From: Streptomyces armeniacus
Lineage (GTDB): Bacteria; Actinomycetota; Actinomycetes; Streptomycetales; Streptomycetaceae
Length of the DNA: 64,000 bases
Reading direction: 5' to 3'
Assembly: GCF_003355155.1 (NCBI RefSeq)
Contig: NZ_CP031320.1
Span: forward strand, 1,536,369 to 1,600,368
In this document: piece by piece, positions 62,375 to 64,000 of the stretch
How the letters are laid out: every line of letters starts with the position of its first letter
Position numbering within the stretch: position 1 is the stretch's first letter
Notes under the pieces: generated by a model
What the model was told of the DNA's origin: nothing
Seen by the model: the letters and a program-made list of their open reading frames with translations, nothing else
Databases searched by the model: none
Program-made: the position numbers and the translations under genes

Positions 62375-63831
62375 TGCCGGCCACGAAAGCTCAACCCGAC
62401 CCGGGTACGGACCACTCCGGAGGGGACGACGCGGGCGCGCTGTCCCGCCTCGCGGTCCGGATGTCGAACTTCTCCGAACGGTGGTTCCCCGAGGCGTTCA
62501 TCTTCGCGCTGATCGCCCTCGTCGTCGTCACGGCCGGCGCGCTGTCGATCGGTGCTTCCCCGGCCACCGTCACGCAGGAGTTCGGCGACGGGTTCTGGGA
62601 CCTGATCCCCTTCGCCATGCAGATGGCGTTCGTCGCGATCGGCGGCTACGTGGTGGCCACCGCGCCCGTGGCCCGCGCGCTGATCGTACGGATCGCGTCG
62701 CTGCCCGCGACCGGCCCGGGAGCCGTCGCGCTCGTCGCCACCGTGAGCACCGTCAGCTCGCTGTTCAACTGGGGCTTCAGCCTCATCTTCTCCGGCCTCC
62801 TCGCCCGCCAGGCGGCACGCCGGGACGAACTGAACCTCGACTACCGCGCGGCCGGCGCCGCCGCCTTCATGGGCATGGGCAGCGTGTGGGCGCTGGGGCT
62901 CAGCTCCTCCGCCGCGCAGCTGCAGGCCAACCCCGACAGCATTCCCAAGGGCCTGATGCCCATCACCGGCGTCATCCCGTTCCGCGACACCATCTTCCTC
63001 TGGCAGTCCATGCTGCTCGCCGTGGTCCTCATCGCCGTGGTCGTCGCGGTCGCCTACTTCTCCGCACCCCGGGGGCGGCACGTACGCAAGGCCGCCGACC
63101 TCGGCGTCGACCTCGACACCCCGGAGGAGAAGCTGCCGCCCCGTACGCGGCCCGGCGAGTGGCTCGAGTACAGCCCGCTGCTGACCGTGCTGGTCGTGGC
63201 GATGGGCGGGGGATGGGCGGTGCAGACGTTCGCCGGGTCCGACCCGATCGTGACCATCTCCGGCCTGAACACCTACAACCTGCTGTTCATCATGCTCGGC
63301 ATGCTGCTGCACTGGCGGCCCCGCAGCTTCCTCACCGCCGTCGGCAAGGCCGTGCCCGCCACCAGCGGTGTGCTCATCCAGTTCCCCATCTACGCGGCGA
63401 TCGCGGCCGTCATGACCCGCGCCACCAACGCGTCGGGCCACTCCGTCGCCGACTACATCACCGACGGCTTCACCTCGCTCTCCTCCGTCGTGCCCTTCGC
63501 CCTGGTCGTCTCCGTCTACTCGGCGGTGCTCGGCCTGTTCATCCCCTCCGGAGGCGGGAAATGGCTCATCGAAGCGCCTTACGTGATGGACTCCGCGAAC
63601 GAGGTGGAGGCCAACCTCGGCTGGACCGTGCAGGTCTACAACGTCGCCGAGTCGCTGCCGAACCTCATCAACCCGTTCTGGATGCTCCCGCTGCTCGGCA
63701 TCCTGTCGCTGCGCGCACGCCACCTCGTGGGCTTCACGTTCCTGCAGCTGCTGTTCGTCGCACCGGTCGCGCTGGGGTTCCTGACGGCGTTCTCCTACAC
63801 CCTCGGCTACACCCCGCCCGTCATGCCCTGA
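62374..63831 (+). CDS. Short-chain fatty acid permease, AtoE family
   Basis: The 485-residue membrane protein has about 10-12 hydrophobic helices. Family blocks are FSERWFPEAFIFALIALVVV, STVSSLFNWGFSLIFSGLLA, SVWALGLSSSAAQLQ, FPIYAAIAAVMTRA and GLFIPSGGGKWLIEAPYV. AtoE proteins import short-chain fatty acids or related carboxylates. ATG at 62374 lies in a TGATG overlap with the cyclodeaminase gene. It probably imports the substrate metabolised by the two upstream enzymes. Confidence 0.92.
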   Translation: MPATKAQPDPGTDHSGGDDAGALSRLAVRMSNFSERWFPEAFIFALIALVVVTAGALSIGASPATVTQEFGDGFWDLIPFAMQMAFVAIGGYVVATAPVARALIVRIASLPATGPGAVALVATVSTVSSLFNWGFSLIFSGLLARQAARRDELNLDYRAAGAAAFMGMGSVWALGLSSSAAQLQANPDSIPKGLMPITGVIPFRDTIFLWQSMLLAVVLIAVVVAVAYFSAPRGRHVRKAADLGVDLDTPEEKLPPRTRPGEWLEYSPLLTVLVVAMGGGWAVQTFAGSDPIVTISGLNTYNLLFIMLGMLLHWRPRSFLTAVGKAVPATSGVLIQFPIYAAIAAVMTRATNASGHSVADYITDGFTSLSSVVPFALVVSVYSAVLGLFIPSGGGKWLIEAPYVMDSANEVEANLGWTVQVYNVAESLPNLINPFWMLPLLGILSLRARHLVGFTFLQLLFVAPVALGFLTAFSYTLGYTPPVMP

Positions 63832-63868
63832 CCGCCCACCGCCCAAGCGCTCACGGCGTACGCGAACG

Positions 63869-63918
63869 GGGGCCTGCCCCGCCGGAGGATCCACCGACAC
63901 CCCGGCCGGGCAGGCCCC
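63869..63918. terminator. Terminator after the AtoE gene
   Basis: GGGGCCTGCCC (63869-63879) pairs perfectly with GGGCAGGCCCC (63908-63918) around a 28-base loop, 37 bases after the permease stop. It also precedes a possible convergent stop at 63958. Confidence 0.6.
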
Positions 63919-63957
63919 TTCGCCGTGCGCGGCCCCCCGCCCGTACGGCGCACGGGG

Positions 63958-64000
63958 TCAGGGCCGCGAGGACGCGGCCGTACCGTCGAGGTCCTTCCCG
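63958..64000 (-). CDS. Possible C-terminus of a convergent gene leaving the window
   Basis: On the minus strand the last bases read GKDLDGTAASSRP and then TGA (stop at 63958-63960). The position after a bidirectional hairpin suits a gene end, but 13 codons are too few for recognition. Confidence 0.35.
   Translation of the reverse strand, partial: GKDLDGTAASSRP

Overview
The window is very GC-rich, with strong third-position G/C, GTG and TTG starts and densely overlapped operons. The gene content (sIHF/mihF after pyrF, SARP regulator, SPW and Rv1733c-type membrane proteins, AztABCD zinc uptake, short actinobacterial PriA) points to a Streptomyces chromosome. No rRNA, tRNA or CRISPR array is visible.

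Region 1 (1-12.3 kb, + strand) is conserved core. The end of a pyrimidine operon (pyrC', PH-like membrane protein, carA, carB, pyrD, pyrF) ends at a strong terminator. It is followed by mihF, gmk, rpoZ, coaBC and metK. Region 2 (12.3-17.7 kb, - strand) is an accessory island: an XRE regulator followed by a tightly coupled TIR effector / STAND-like NTPase / membrane protein operon. The TIR protein and the NTPase share a GPVNxGxGPQ motif, so this looks like an uncharacterised defence or cell-death module. Region 3 (17.9-20.7 kb) holds an SPW membrane protein and priA.

Region 4 (20.8-43.5 kb) is a polyketide cluster with the complete five-part tetronate toolkit: FkbH glyceryl-ACP synthase, stand-alone ACP, KAS III-like enzyme, E2-type acyltransferase and alpha/beta hydrolase. 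With it are a PPTase, P450 plus ferredoxin, a flavin monooxygenase, a type II thioesterase, a SARP and a response regulator. The last PKS module has a dead ketoreductase and no thioesterase, as expected if a beta-ketoacyl chain is released by tetronate formation. The upstream PKS gene has no 5' end: inside its dehydratase domain it runs into the last ~41 codons of an IS630-type transposase. The assembly line is therefore cut off here, by deletion, rearrangement or misassembly. The acyltransferase also lacks a normal start and lies in frame with the ACP across one TGA and an Ala/Pro repeat.

Region 5 (43.65-49.7 kb) is a zinc-starvation locus: zinc-independent L33 and L28, a Zur-like regulator, aztA diverging from aztB, and an AztC binding protein between two AztD-like chaperones, with Zur-box-like palindromes in both divergent promoters. 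Region 6 (49.7-57.0 kb) is miscellaneous: a NarL-type two-component pair, a DksA-like protein, a small MreB-like protein with an Rv1733c-type membrane protein, a lipoprotein, a frameshifted gene, a VOC protein, a quinone-oxidoreductase-like enzyme and a zinc-ribbon mini-protein. Region 7 (57.2-63.8 kb) is a coherent catabolic or redox operon: a GntR repressor divergent from a molybdopterin oxidoreductase fused to a flavin/2Fe-2S reductase, an ornithine-cyclodeaminase-family enzyme and an AtoE-type permease.
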